From: Brevibacillus dissolubilis
GTDB taxonomy: Bacteria > Bacillota > Bacilli > Brevibacillales > Brevibacillaceae
Reading direction: 5' to 3'
Assembly (NCBI RefSeq): GCF_006170445.1
Contig: NZ_VCNA01000005.1
Location: 248,001-312,000, forward strand
DNA length: 64,000 bases
The stretch's first letter is position 1. Each line of letters opens with the position of its first letter. Of the stretch, positions 32,291 through 41,803 are shown in pieces. The notes beneath the pieces are model-generated. The model searched no databases, was not told the origin of the DNA, and saw only the letters and a program-made list of their open reading frames with translations. A program made the position numbers and the translations under genes.

Positions 32291-33400
32291 ATGGCAGAAA
32301 CACATAATATCGACCTCTCCGGCTATAGTGTGCGTACAGACCTTGCAGTCGAAGCACACGCGATGGCGGTGGAGAGAACCAATGAAAGTGATATCCCCGG
32401 AGTCTTTTTGCAGTCCGATGATAACGAGTCAGGCATCAAGGTGACCCGCCTGAGCGTGCAGAGTGAAGAGGCAGGCAGACAGATCGGCAAGCTCCCCGGC
32501 AACTATATTACCATTGAAGTACCGAAGCTGCGCGACAACGATACCCAGCTGGAGATGGCTGTTGAGAAGCGCTTCGCAAAAGAATTCCGCCGTTTCCTCG
32601 AGGAGCTGGGGCTGACTGAGGATAAGCGCGCGCTCGTCGTCGGTCTTGGCAACTGGAATGTCACACCGGATGCACTTGGACCGATGGTGGTCGAGAACCT
32701 ACTCGTCACCCGTCACCTGTTTCAATTGGCTCCTGAGACGGTTGGGGACGGCTACCGCGAAGTAAGCGCACTCTCCCCGGGGGTGCTGGGGATCACTGGG
32801 ATCGAGACCAGCGAGATCGTGTTTGGTGTAGTTGAAAAAAGCAAGCCTGATTTCGTGATCGCGATTGATGCTCTCGCTTCCCGTGCCCTGCATCGTGTCA
32901 ACACAACCATCCAGATCGCGGACACCGGTATCCATCCAGGTTCAGGTGTAGGCAACAAGCGCAAAGCGATCGACAAACATACATTAGGAATTCCTGTTAT
33001 TTCTATTGGAGTACCTACCGTTGTGTTTGCCTCGACCATTGTGAATGACGCGATTACCTACATCATGGGTCACTTCAATCAATCCATGCAGGAGAGCAGC
33101 CGTCCGTTCAACCGCCTGTCCGCAAGCAGCCTCCCAGAGCGCAAGGAGCCTTATACCGAAGCCGATCTGCCGGGCATGGAGCAACGCAAAACCTTCATGG
33201 GTCTCGTCGGCACGCTTTCTGATGACGAAAAACGCCAGCTGATCAGCGAGGTACTTCGTCCACTCGGCCAGGAGCTGGTGGTGACACCGAAGGAAGTGGA
33301 TGATTTTATGGAGGGAATCTCCAACATCGTCGCGCAAGGATTGAACAGTGCGCTGCATCGTGCGGTGAATCAGGATAATGTAGGGGCGTATACGCACTAG
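32291..33400 (+). CDS. gpr: GPR germination protease
   Basis: A 369-residue endopeptidase that starts degradation of small acid-soluble spore proteins at germination; in Bacillus it is made as a zymogen in the forespore. The N-terminal DLSGYSVRTDLAVEAHAMA includes the propeptide and cleavage region (TRLSVQSEEAGRQIGK is nearby). VVGLGNWNVTPDALGP, GVLGITGIETSEI and the DALASRALHRVNTTIQIADT, GIHPGSGVGNKRKAI blocks are fully typical. ATG 32291 follows AAAGGAGGAG; the open frame extends far upstream but without a site. No sigma-G promoter was confidently placed. Confidence 0.97.
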   Translation: MAETHNIDLSGYSVRTDLAVEAHAMAVERTNESDIPGVFLQSDDNESGIKVTRLSVQSEEAGRQIGKLPGNYITIEVPKLRDNDTQLEMAVEKRFAKEFRRFLEELGLTEDKRALVVGLGNWNVTPDALGPMVVENLLVTRHLFQLAPETVGDGYREVSALSPGVLGITGIETSEIVFGVVEKSKPDFVIAIDALASRALHRVNTTIQIADTGIHPGSGVGNKRKAIDKHTLGIPVISIGVPTVVFASTIVNDAITYIMGHFNQSMQESSRPFNRLSASSLPERKEPYTEADLPGMEQRKTFMGLVGTLSDDEKRQLISEVLRPLGQELVVTPKEVDDFMEGISNIVAQGLNSALHRAVNQDNVGAYTH

Positions 33401-33411
33401 ATAGATACAGT

Positions 33412-33454
33412 AAAAAGGTAGCTGTAAACGGAATTGGTTTACGCTACCTTTTTT
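33412..33454 (+). terminator. Rho-independent terminator of gpr
   Basis: AAAAAGGTAGC and GTAAAC pair with GTTTAC and GCTACCTTTTTT across a short loop. Confidence 0.85.
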
Positions 33455-33550
33455 GTTATTTCGATTACTAGGATCATCTGTTGTGAAACCAATCTTAAAA
33501 AATTTCGTAATCTAAAATGAGTTTAAGCAAATAGAGAGGTGTGTAAAAAT

Positions 33551-34192
33551 TTGGATACGATTTCTTTTTCTGATTGCATAGTAATTTTGGGAGGAATTAT
33601 TGGACTGGCTACATTTTCGACTAAACTATATTCCAACCACGGTGTAATTGAAAAATATGACATGGGGGTGAGGCTGAATTCTTTTGTTCCAGCATTCGTA
33701 TATATAACTGCGGCCACGCTTCTATTGTTATTATTTTTCGTAAGAGGTGGAGATTTATTAATAGTTATACCAGCAATACTTATTTTGCTTTTTTGTATGT
33801 TTCTAGATATCGGAAGCTGGAAAAGTCGAGGACGTAAAAAAGCAATGATATATTCAATTTTGTATCTCATAGCCCAGTGTATTATATCTTATGGGATGAT
33901 TTCAGATACCTCTGGTATGTTAGGTCCGTTCGGTTTAGTATACGGAACGTTTTCTGTCTTAGTATGTATTATGTTCGGAGTAGCAAATCTCAGCATCTAC
34001 ATGAATGAAAAAGACATAGAGAATCGAAGGTTTGTCACTTTTATCCTGACCGACAATTCCCTTCCATTCAAAGCTAAGATACTCACCAGAGATAAACAAG
34101 GCGATTTCCTAGTGATCAAAGAAGGGGAACCCGATTGCGAGTACTCTATCTCAGCCGCAAGCGTAAAGGAAAGAAGATACGATAGGGAATAA
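33551..34192 (+). CDS. AT-rich gene for a multi-pass membrane protein, function unknown
   Basis: A 213-residue protein I do not recognise. Four or five membrane helices are visible: IVILGGIIGLATFS, FVYITAATLLLLLFFV, LLIVIPAILILLFCMF, YSILYLIAQCIISYGMI and FGLVYGTFSVLVCIMFGVA. The C-terminal 60 residues are soluble (FVTFILTDNSLPFKAKIL, EGEPDCEYSISAASVKE). Codon use is strongly A/T at third positions (ATA, TTA, AAT, TAT), unlike all neighbours, pointing to recent acquisition. TTG 33551 lies about 10 nt after GAGGT; a GTG at 33539 overlaps that site. It separates gpr from spoIIP, which are adjacent in Bacillus. Confidence 0.75.
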   Translation: MDTISFSDCIVILGGIIGLATFSTKLYSNHGVIEKYDMGVRLNSFVPAFVYITAATLLLLLFFVRGGDLLIVIPAILILLFCMFLDIGSWKSRGRKKAMIYSILYLIAQCIISYGMISDTSGMLGPFGLVYGTFSVLVCIMFGVANLSIYMNEKDIENRRFVTFILTDNSLPFKAKILTRDKQGDFLVIKEGEPDCEYSISAASVKERRYDRE

Positions 34193-34296
34193 AATAAAAA
34201 CAAAAGATATTAATTTACTAGGGTTGCCGTTCTACCTTCTCTATGACGCGCATAGGATAGACTATCAAGCGCAAAGTCTGACAAGGAGGGTACGAG

Positions 34297-35481
34297 ATGG
34301 CAACCCTTTTGCAACGCCACTTTGTTCTACTGTCTGTCGGCACGGCCCTGCTGTTTTTGCTTTGTGGAGCGCTGGTTACGGACAGTTCCAAGGACATGTT
34401 CAAATCATCCACGCTCAACCGCGCCACGAGTCATGTCTCCAGCCTGACCCTGATCAATCTGCTTGGCATGGAAATCCCGGCTTTCCATAAAACCGTACAA
34501 GCTCAAGTCGAACCACAAACCACTACAACCTCCAGTTTCTTTTTTCAACTGGCCACCGGGATTCATCCGGGCGATCTGCGCAGCCTGCTTGGACGCGAGC
34601 TGCCGGGACTGCTCACCTATGACGACGCCCGTATCCTCGTAAAAGGCAAAGACTTCGAGCTGGCCGACCTCTATGTCGAGTCACCGGCTCCCGCTCACAC
34701 CGTCATCGAGATGCCAGAGACACCAGCCCCCGCAGAAAAACCGACGGAGACTCCAAAACCTGCCGACGACAAGCCAGCTGTCCCAATCGCCCCCGGTGAT
34801 TCCAAGAAAAAGAGCGTCTTCGTCTACCACACCCACAACCGCGAATCATGGATCGGTATCTCGAAGCCTGCTCCTGCCACCGACTCCATCGACCACCCGA
34901 GCCAGAACATCACCCTCGTCGGCAAAAAGCTGGGCGAAGCGCTCAGCGCCAAAGGCATCGGCACACAAGTCAACACCGATGACTTCTATCAGAAGCTTCT
35001 CGACAACGGCAGAAGCTATCCATTCTCCTACGCCGAGTCACTCAAAGCCGTCCGCGCTGCCACCCAGCAGAACCGCGATCTCAAATTCTACTTTGACCTG
35101 CACCGCGATTCCAACGGCACCCGCGAGAAGACCACCGTCAAGATCAACGCCAAAAACTACGCCCGCCTTCTGTTCGTCGTCGGAACCCGCAACAAAAACC
35201 ATGAGCAGAACGAAAAATTTGCCCGTGAGCTGCACGCGCTCATGGAGAAGAAATACCCGGCCCTCTCCCGTGGGATTATTGCGAAAACGGCAAGTGAAGG
35301 CAACGGCGAGTATAATCAGTCCATCTCACCGGGCAGTCTGTTAGTAGAGGTGGGAGGCACCCACAACACGATCCAAGAATGCTATAACACAGCAGAAGCC
35401 TTTGCTGATGTGTTCGCCGAATACTACTGGCAGGCAGAGGAAGTCAGCAAGACCAACAGCCAAAAACCCGACAAGAGGTGA
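34297..35481 (+). CDS. spoIIP: Stage II sporulation protein P
   Basis: A 394-residue cell-wall hydrolase (amidase and endopeptidase) that works with SpoIID and SpoIIM during engulfment. An N-terminal membrane anchor (FVLLSVGTALLFLLCGALV) is followed by a Pro-rich linker (about 130-165) and the SpoIIP domain with VFVYHTHNRESW, FYFDLHRDSNGTREKT, and GEYNQSISPGSLLVEVGG. The His/Glu residues of the zinc site appear intact. ATG 34297 has GGAGG 6 nt upstream. A CATAGGAT at 34251 resembles a sigma-E -10 but no matching -35 was found. Confidence 0.95.
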   Translation: MATLLQRHFVLLSVGTALLFLLCGALVTDSSKDMFKSSTLNRATSHVSSLTLINLLGMEIPAFHKTVQAQVEPQTTTTSSFFFQLATGIHPGDLRSLLGRELPGLLTYDDARILVKGKDFELADLYVESPAPAHTVIEMPETPAPAEKPTETPKPADDKPAVPIAPGDSKKKSVFVYHTHNRESWIGISKPAPATDSIDHPSQNITLVGKKLGEALSAKGIGTQVNTDDFYQKLLDNGRSYPFSYAESLKAVRAATQQNRDLKFYFDLHRDSNGTREKTTVKINAKNYARLLFVVGTRNKNHEQNEKFARELHALMEKKYPALSRGIIAKTASEGNGEYNQSISPGSLLVEVGGTHNTIQECYNTAEAFADVFAEYYWQAEEVSKTNSQKPDKR

Positions 35482-35489
35482 GATACACG

Positions 35490-35795
35490 ATGAATGTAAC
35501 GCTTCGATTTGTAGGCATGCTTACCATTCTCCTTGTCGGAGTTGTACTCGGACTGCAGACAGCAGAAAAAGGAATTTATAAGGTTGACGGCTTGCCCGAA
35601 CAGAAACCACAAACTTTTTACATAAAGAAAATCGACAAGGGGCAAGTCGAAATTGCGGTAATGGGAAAAGAAGTAAAAGCCAAACCGCAACAAGTCGTAA
35701 ATTACGTGAGTGAAACGGGAACCTCTATTGGCGGCTGGATTAAAAACAGCGTAAAATCTACGGTTGATTGGTTTTCTCAGTTTTTTCAACCTTGA
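35490..35795 (+). CDS. yqxA: YqxA family protein (DUF3679)
   Basis: A 101-residue protein with one N-terminal membrane helix (FVGMLTILLVGVVLGLQTA) and a short outer part ending in amphipathic TSIGGWIKNSVKSTVDWFSQ. It corresponds to yqxA, which follows spoIIP in Bacillus and is likely a sporulation-stage protein of unknown function. ATG 35490 follows GAGGTGAG, 8 nt after the spoIIP stop, so the two are one operon. Confidence 0.85.
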   Translation: MNVTLRFVGMLTILLVGVVLGLQTAEKGIYKVDGLPEQKPQTFYIKKIDKGQVEIAVMGKEVKAKPQQVVNYVSETGTSIGGWIKNSVKSTVDWFSQFFQP

Positions 35796-35829
35796 GTTCG
35801 TCTATTGACGTGCTTGGGGTTGTTTTTTT
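35788..35829 (+). terminator. Terminator of spoIIP-yqxA
   Basis: CAACCTT pairs with GGGGTTG (two G-U pairs) and TTTTTTTATTTTTT follows. The stem overlaps the yqxA stop. Confidence 0.65.
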
Positions 35830-35884
35830 ATTTTTTATAAACAAAAAAAATTGGGTCAAGTTAGATTTGTGTGAATAATATGTG

Positions 35885-35913
35885 TTGCGCAAAAAAGAAG
35901 TTAATGGCATAAT
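35885..35913 (+). promoter_or_regulatory. Probable sigma-A promoter of the peptide ABC operon
   Basis: TTGCGC at 35885-35890, 17-nt spacer, CATAAT at 35908-35913, about 60 nt before the first ATPase gene. Confidence 0.6.
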
Positions 35914-35976
35914 GTTGGAAGTTACCTAACATGTAGAAATGTTCAAAAAATTCTTCGGTAAGAGGGGTGCGCCCTA

Positions 35977-36948
35977 TTGTCACAGTCTATTTTGCAGATT
36001 GAAAACCTCCAGACGCACTTTTTCACAGACCGGGGCGAGATTCCAGCCGTTGACCGCATCAACATCGAGGTCAAGCAAGGAGAGATTCTCGGGATCGTTG
36101 GCGAATCCGGCTGTGGAAAGAGTGTAACCTCCCTTTCCGTCATGCGACTCGTCCCGAACCCGCCCGGTAAGATCGTCGGGGGCAAAATTTTGTTCAAAGG
36201 GGAAGACCTCGCAGCCGTCAGCGAGAAGCGAATGCAAGAGATTCGCGGTGACCGTGTCGCGATGATCTTCCAGGAGCCGATGACCTCCTTGAACCCTGTT
36301 TATACCATTGGCGACCAGATCGGCGAGACTGTTCGTTTGCATAGGAAGCTTTCCAAGAAAGAAGCCAAAGTCCATGCGGTTGAGATGCTGAAAAAAGTAG
36401 GTATTCCGCGTGCCGAGCAGATCGTGGATGAGTATCCGCACCAGCTCTCCGGCGGGATGCGTCAACGCGTGATGATCGCGATGGCGATGGCCTGTGATCC
36501 AGAGCTCTTGATTGCAGACGAGCCTACGACCGCTCTGGACGTAACGATTCAGGCGCAGATCCTCGACCTGATGGTTAAGCTCAACAAAGAATCCGGCACC
36601 GCCATCATGCTGATCACCCATGATCTGGGTGTAGTCGCTGAGATGTGCCACCGTGTCGTCGTCATGTACGCAGGCAATGTGGTGGAGGAAGGCTCGGTTC
36701 GCGATATCCTCAAAGATCCGAAGCACCCGTACACCCAAGGCCTCCTGAACTCGATTCCGAAGATGGATGAGAAGTCAGACCGTCTGTACTCGATCCCAGG
36801 CAACGTGCCGATCCCAGGTTCCCTACGTGAAGGCTGCCGCTTTGCACCGCGCTGTGAGCACGCTACAGACAAGTGCCGCGTGGCTATGCCGGAGCTGATC
36901 GAAGTGAAGCCGGGGCACCAATCCCGCTGCTGGCTTAACGAAGCCTAA
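35977..36948 (+). CDS. Di/oligopeptide ABC transporter ATPase (DppD/OppD-like)
   Basis: A 323-residue ATPase, first gene of a five-gene importer operon. Walker A is GESGCGKS, the signature LSGGMRQRVMIAMA, Walker B LLIADEPTTALDVT, and the H-loop LITHDLGVV. The C-terminal oligopeptide-ATPase extension has four Cys (REGCRFAPRCEHATDKC... SRCW), the site of an iron-sulfur or metal centre in relatives. TTG 35977 follows GAGGGGTG with about 7 nt spacing; no better start is available. It works as a pair with the next gene product. Confidence 0.95.
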   Translation: MSQSILQIENLQTHFFTDRGEIPAVDRINIEVKQGEILGIVGESGCGKSVTSLSVMRLVPNPPGKIVGGKILFKGEDLAAVSEKRMQEIRGDRVAMIFQEPMTSLNPVYTIGDQIGETVRLHRKLSKKEAKVHAVEMLKKVGIPRAEQIVDEYPHQLSGGMRQRVMIAMAMACDPELLIADEPTTALDVTIQAQILDLMVKLNKESGTAIMLITHDLGVVAEMCHRVVVMYAGNVVEEGSVRDILKDPKHPYTQGLLNSIPKMDEKSDRLYSIPGNVPIPGSLREGCRFAPRCEHATDKCRVAMPELIEVKPGHQSRCWLNEA

Positions 36949-36966
36949 CCCGAAAGGAGCATGCAA

Positions 36967-37938
36967 GTGGTTGAAGATCTACTCACCGTCACCCATCTAA
37001 AAAAATACTACCCAATCACAGGCGGCGTCCTCGGGAAAGTCGTCGGTCAGGTCAAAGCCGTCGATGACGTATCCTTCAGCGTCAAAAAAGGAGAAACGCT
37101 CGGTCTCGTAGGAGAGAGCGGCTGTGGTAAATCTACCACCGGACGATCGATCCTGCGCCTGATTGAACCGACAGAAGGGCAAGTGCTCTTCGAGGGCAAA
37201 GATGTCACCAAGCTCAGCAAAGAAGAGATGCGCCTGATGCGCCGCGATATGCAGATCATTTTCCAGGACCCATTCGCCTCGCTCAACCCGCGTCACACCG
37301 TCCGCAAGATTCTGGAAGAACCGCTCTTGGTTCACGGAATCGGCGACAAAAAAGAGCGTGAGAAGCGCGTCGATGAACTCTTGGAGGTCGTCGGTCTCTC
37401 CAGCTACCACGCCAGCCGCTTCCCGCACCAGTTTTCCGGCGGTCAGCGTCAACGGATCGGGATCGCCCGTGCCCTGACGCTCAACCCGAAGCTGATCATC
37501 TGTGACGAGCCGGTGTCCGCACTCGACGTATCTGTCCAATCGCAGATTTTGAACCTGCTGCAAGACCTGCAGCGCGATTTTGGACTGACCTATGTCTTCA
37601 TCGCGCATGACCTGAGCGTTGTGCGTCACATCAGCGACCGTGTCGGCGTGATGTACTTAGGCCGGATCGTGGAGATGGCTTCCAAGGATGCCCTCTATGA
37701 AAAGCCGCTTCACCCGTACACACAGGCACTCCTGTCTGCTGCACCGAATCCTGACCCGGATGCCAAGCGTGACCGCATCATTTTGCAAGGAGATCTGCCA
37801 AGCCCGGCTAATCCGCCGTCTGGCTGTACCTTCCGCACCCGCTGCCCACTGGTCAAAGATATCTGTATGTCAGCACGTCCTGAATTTAAGGATGCAGGCA
37901 ATGGGCATTTTGTCGCTTGTCACTTATACAATGAGTAA
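36967..37938 (+). CDS. Di/oligopeptide ABC transporter ATPase (DppF/OppF-like)
   Basis: A 323-residue second ATPase of the importer. [20 protein letters not shown] is the typical OppF beginning. Walker [10 protein letters not shown], signature [15 protein letters not shown], Walker [16 protein letters not shown] and H-loop FIAHDLSVV are present, with a Cys-rich end ([16 protein letters not shown]). GTG 36967 is preferred because it lies 7 nt after AAAGGAG; ATG 36961 is only 1 nt from that site. It follows the first ATPase after 18 nt. Confidence 0.95.
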   Translation: MVEDLLTVTHLKKYYPITGGVLGKVVGQVKAVDDVSFSVKKGETLGLVGESGCGKSTTGRSILRLIEPTEGQVLFEGKDVTKLSKEEMRLMRRDMQIIFQDPFASLNPRHTVRKILEEPLLVHGIGDKKEREKRVDELLEVVGLSSYHASRFPHQFSGGQRQRIGIARALTLNPKLIICDEPVSALDVSVQSQILNLLQDLQRDFGLTYVFIAHDLSVVRHISDRVGVMYLGRIVEMASKDALYEKPLHPYTQALLSAAPNPDPDAKRDRIILQGDLPSPANPPSGCTFRTRCPLVKDICMSARPEFKDAGNGHFVACHLYNE

Positions 37939-38040
37939 TAGCTCATGTTTTCCAAAAACAGCATGTTAAGGGCGGAGCTTACTTCGGTAAGAGTCGTTCT
38001 TCATGAAAATACAAAAAAAGTAGAACAAGGGGGAACCTTC

Positions 38041-39678
38041 ATGAAAAAGCGTACGTTGGGTACCGCTCTCACAAGCGTACTCGCACTTTCAATGGTTCTG
38101 ACCGGCTGCGGCGGCAACAGCGCTGAACCGGCTAACAGCACCAAGGAGCAACCTGCTCAAGAAACCAAATCCGGTGACAAAACGATCATCGTAGGCCGCG
38201 GCGGCGACTCCGTAGGTCTTGACCCAATCCGTGAAACAGACGGTGAGTCTGCAAAAGTAACGGAAAACATCTTCGATACCTTGGTTAGCTACGAAGAGAC
38301 CAGCACCAAGGTTATACCGGGACTGGCTGAGAGCTGGGAAGTATCCCCAGACGGCCTGACTTACACCTTCAAGCTCCGCCAAGGTGTTAAATTCCACGAT
38401 GGCACTGACTTCAACGCGGAAGCAGTTGTATTCAACTTCAACCGCTGGATGGATAAATCCAACCCGCTTTATGACAAAGAAGGGTTCGAATACTACAACG
38501 ACATGTTCGGCGGCTACAAAGGCGACAAAGACCACGTGATCGCTTCCGTCACTGCAAAAGACGCCAACACGGTAGAAATCAAGCTGAGCCGTCCACAAGC
38601 TCCATTCCTGCAAAACCTTGCAATGTGGTGCTTCGCGATCGCGTCACCTGACGCGCTCAAAAAATACGGTGAGAAATTCACTGAAAACCCAGTGGGTACC
38701 GGTCCATTCAAATTCGTTGAGTGGAAGCGCAATGACTCCATCACTCTGGAGAAAAACCCGAACTACTGGAACCAAGGCTTCCCGAAACTCGACAAAGTTA
38801 TCTTCAAAACCATTCCTGAGAACTCCGCACGTCTGACTGCGCTGCAAGCAGGCGAGATCGACCTGATGGACGGCCTCAACCCTGAAGACGTGAAAACCGT
38901 AGAAGAAAATGCAGATCTGCAACTCTTCAAACGTCCTTCTATGAACGTTGGCTACCTCGGCTTCAACGTTGAGAAGAAACCATTTGACAATCCAAAAGTG
39001 CGTCAAGCGATCGGTCATGCGATCAACAAACAAGGTCTGGTAGATGCATTCTACGCAGGTCTGGGTGAGCCGGCTACCAACCCAATGCCACCATCCCTGT
39101 GGGGCTTCAACGATCAAATCAAAGACCGCGAGTACAACCTCGACAAAGCGAAGCAACTCCTTGCTGAAGCAGGCTTCCCTAACGGCTTCCAAACCACTTT
39201 CTGGGCAATGCCAGTACCACGTCCGTACATCCCAGACGGTCCTAAAATGGCAGAAGCTATGCAACAAGACTTCAAGAAAATCGGTATCGACGCTAAAATC
39301 GTAACCATGGAGTGGGCTACTTACCTCGACAAGACCAAAGTGGGCGAACAAGACATGTTCATGCTCGGTTGGACTGGCGACAATGGTGACCCTGACAACT
39401 TCCTCTCCGTCTTCTTCAACAAAAACAACATCGGTGGTAACAACCGTTCCCGCTACGCAAACGACGAGCTCCAAGGTATCCTCATGAAAGCTCAAGCAGA
39501 ACCAGACCAAGCGAAACGTGAAGAAATGTACAAAAAAGCTCAAGAGATCGTATTCAACGAAGTTCCTCTGATCCCGCTTGTACACTCCACACCTCCACTT
39601 GCTGGTAAAAAAGGCATCACTGGCTATGTACCACATCCAAAAGGTTCTGAGAGCCTGGAGAAAGTAGATATCCAATAA
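38041..39678 (+). CDS. Peptide ABC transporter substrate-binding lipoprotein
   Basis: A 545-residue solute-binding protein (family 5). Signal MKKRTLGTALTSVLALSMV and lipobox LTGC predict lipidation at Cys22. The RGGDSVGLDPIRETDGES segment and the PVGTGPFKFVEWKRNDSITL motif are typical of dipeptide/oligopeptide binders; the sequence is closer to DppA-type than the lipoprotein at 5.6 kb. ATG 38041 follows AAGGGGG. Codon use is unusually biased toward high-expression choices, suggesting an abundant protein. Confidence 0.95.
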   Translation: MKKRTLGTALTSVLALSMVLTGCGGNSAEPANSTKEQPAQETKSGDKTIIVGRGGDSVGLDPIRETDGESAKVTENIFDTLVSYEETSTKVIPGLAESWEVSPDGLTYTFKLRQGVKFHDGTDFNAEAVVFNFNRWMDKSNPLYDKEGFEYYNDMFGGYKGDKDHVIASVTAKDANTVEIKLSRPQAPFLQNLAMWCFAIASPDALKKYGEKFTENPVGTGPFKFVEWKRNDSITLEKNPNYWNQGFPKLDKVIFKTIPENSARLTALQAGEIDLMDGLNPEDVKTVEENADLQLFKRPSMNVGYLGFNVEKKPFDNPKVRQAIGHAINKQGLVDAFYAGLGEPATNPMPPSLWGFNDQIKDREYNLDKAKQLLAEAGFPNGFQTTFWAMPVPRPYIPDGPKMAEAMQQDFKKIGIDAKIVTMEWATYLDKTKVGEQDMFMLGWTGDNGDPDNFLSVFFNKNNIGGNNRSRYANDELQGILMKAQAEPDQAKREEMYKKAQEIVFNEVPLIPLVHSTPPLAGKKGITGYVPHPKGSESLEKVDIQ

Positions 39679-39697
39679 TTCGCTACAACAGACACAA

Positions 39698-39732
39698 GGG
39701 GTAAGAGGAGCGACCCTCTTCTTACCCTTTTT
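39698..39732 (+). terminator. Intercistronic hairpin after the binding-protein gene
   Basis: GGGTAAGA pairs with TCTTACCC around an inner GAGG/CCTC stem, followed by TTTTT. Such partial terminators often raise binding-protein mRNA over permease mRNA. Confidence 0.75.
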
Positions 39733-39755
39733 ATTACGCAAAGGAAAGCGAGGCG

Positions 39756-40766
39756 ATGGCTATGCTAGCCTATACCGTACGCCGCATGCTAATGCTCATC
39801 CCCGTTTTGTTGGGAATGTCTATCGTCGTATTCTCGATCATCCACGCCATCCCGGGCGATCCGGCGCAAACCATTTTAGGTGAAAGAGCTACACCGGAAG
39901 CGATTGAAGATTTACGCGAACAGCTTGGTTTGAACAATCCATGGTATGTGCAATATTTCAGCTACTTAGGTCAGGTTGTTACCGGGGACTTGGGCGTATC
40001 TCTGCATAGTAAATCAGAGATTTCGACCGAGATCGTCCCTTATCTGGCAGCAACCGTTGAATTAACGATTTTTAGTATGATCTTTGCCGTATTTGTCGGC
40101 GTCAACGCAGGGATTATCTCTGCCTGGAAACAAAATTCTTGGTTTGACTACATCTGTATGCTTATGGCCCTAATCGGCGTATCTATGCCAATCTTCTGGC
40201 TCGGTCTGATGGAGCAATGGTATTTTGCCCAAGAGTTAAAATTGTTGCCTTCGGTAGGCCGCGATAATCCGCGCGATGCCGTCGAAGCAATCACGCACTT
40301 GTATATTGTTGATACGATCCTGCAAGGCAGATGGGATCAATTAAAAGATGTCCTGCAACACCTGGTGCTTCCAAGTATCGCACTTGGCACGATTCCGATG
40401 GCAATCATCGCCCGGATCACCCGCTCCAGCATGCTCGAAGTCATGCGTTCTGACTATATCCGTACCGCACGTGCGAAGGGGCTTGGTCAATTCATCGTCG
40501 TGTACAAGCACGCGCTGAAAAACTCCCTGATCCCGGTACTGACCATCGTCGGTCTGCAGACAGGGGCACTCCTGGGTGGTGCGATCCTGACCGAAACCAT
40601 CTTCGGATGGCCGGGCGTAGGGCGTTACATCTATACAGCGATTGGGAACCGTGACTATCCGGTCATCCAGTCTGGTATCCTCGTAGTCGCTTCGATTTTC
40701 GTCATGATTAACCTGGTGGTCGACCTGCTGTACGCCTATGTCGATCCACGTATCAAATACCGCTAA
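39756..40766 (+). CDS. Peptide ABC transporter permease (DppB-like)
   Basis: A 336-residue inner-membrane permease with six helices. It has the DppB start (TVRRMLMLIPVLLGMSIVVF, IPGDPAQTILGERA) and the EAA loop YIRTARAKGLGQFIVVYKHALKN that contacts the ATPases (quoted in part: RTARAKGLG). The ending VVDLLYAYVDPRIKYR is diagnostic. It comes after the attenuating hairpin and pairs with the next gene product. Confidence 0.95.
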   Translation: MAMLAYTVRRMLMLIPVLLGMSIVVFSIIHAIPGDPAQTILGERATPEAIEDLREQLGLNNPWYVQYFSYLGQVVTGDLGVSLHSKSEISTEIVPYLAATVELTIFSMIFAVFVGVNAGIISAWKQNSWFDYICMLMALIGVSMPIFWLGLMEQWYFAQELKLLPSVGRDNPRDAVEAITHLYIVDTILQGRWDQLKDVLQHLVLPSIALGTIPMAIIARITRSSMLEVMRSDYIRTARAKGLGQFIVVYKHALKNSLIPVLTIVGLQTGALLGGAILTETIFGWPGVGRYIYTAIGNRDYPVIQSGILVVASIFVMINLVVDLLYAYVDPRIKYR

Positions 40767-40781
40767 GGAGGAGGAAAACCT

Positions 40782-41681
40782 ATGGCTCAAACCGTTACCC
40801 AAACCAACAATGTCCCAGTCAAGCCGACGCAGGAAACTGCCTCCTCTCCTTGGCGTGATGCTTGGAAAACGCTTCGCAGGAACAAAATGGCCCTCGTGGG
40901 GTTTGCCATCATCTTGTTCTTTATCCTCGTCGCGGTTCTTGCACCATGGATCGCTCCTTACGCGTATGACGAGGGTTCACTTACTGACCGTAACCTGGCT
41001 CCATCTGCTGAGCACTGGTTCGGTACCGATTACAATGGACGTGATGTGTTCTCCCGTATCGTCTACGGGGCACAGATCTCCCTGTGGGTCGGCTTCTTCT
41101 CAGTTGTCGGTTCCATCATCGCCGGGACGTTCCTTGGTCTGATCGCCGGTTACTATGGCCGCTGGACCGACACTCTGATCTCCCGTGTGTTTGACATTAT
41201 GCTGGCATTCCCAAGCATCCTTCTCGCGATTGCGATCGTGGCGATCTTGGGGCCATCTCTGCAAAACGCGCTGATGGCGATTGCGATCATCAACATCCCA
41301 ACCTATGGCCGTCTCGTACGCGCTAAGGTATTGAGCCTCAAAGAAGAGGAATTCATCATGGCAGCCCGTGCGATCGGGATGAAGGACTCCCGTATCCTTT
41401 TGCACCACATCCTGCCGAACAGCTTGGCTCCGATCATCGTCACGGGTACACTCGGTATCGCTTCTGCGATCATCGAAGCGGCTGCACTCGGCTTCCTTGG
41501 TCTCGGTGCCCAACCGCCAGAGCCAGAGTGGGGCAAGATGCTGGCGGACTCCCGTCAGTACATTCAAAAAGCTCCATGGACGGTTATTTTCCCAGGTCTG
41601 TCGATCATGCTGACCGTGCTTGGGTTTAACCTCGTAGGGGATGGCTTGCGCGATGCGCTTGACCCGCGGATGAAGAACTAA
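40782..41681 (+). CDS. Peptide ABC transporter permease (DppC-like)
   Basis: A 299-residue permease with N-terminal OppC-type domain (WRDAWKTLRRNKMALVGF) and HWFGTDYNGRDVFSRIVYGA, the DppC hallmark. The EAA loop is in MAARAIGMKDSRILLHHILP and the end is NLVGDGLRDALDPRMKN. ATG 40782 has TAAGGAGGAGG upstream, 15 nt after the partner gene. It completes a full importer with two ATPases and a binding protein. Confidence 0.95.
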   Translation: MAQTVTQTNNVPVKPTQETASSPWRDAWKTLRRNKMALVGFAIILFFILVAVLAPWIAPYAYDEGSLTDRNLAPSAEHWFGTDYNGRDVFSRIVYGAQISLWVGFFSVVGSIIAGTFLGLIAGYYGRWTDTLISRVFDIMLAFPSILLAIAIVAILGPSLQNALMAIAIINIPTYGRLVRAKVLSLKEEEFIMAARAIGMKDSRILLHHILPNSLAPIIVTGTLGIASAIIEAAALGFLGLGAQPPEPEWGKMLADSRQYIQKAPWTVIFPGLSIMLTVLGFNLVGDGLRDALDPRMKN

Positions 41682-41724
41682 AGTAACGATTAGCATGAAG
41701 CACTTTTCTTGCTGATCCCAACAC

Positions 41725-41771
41725 AAAGAACCGACTGCAGAGAAATGATTCTCTATAGCCGGTTCTTTTTT
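41725..41771 (+). terminator. Terminator of the peptide ABC operon
   Basis: AAAGAACCG and GAGAA pair with TTCTC and CCGGTTCTTT, followed by a T-run. Confidence 0.85.
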
Positions 41772-41803
41772 ACATGTCCGATTCAGTTTCGTATCATCCA
41801 AGC

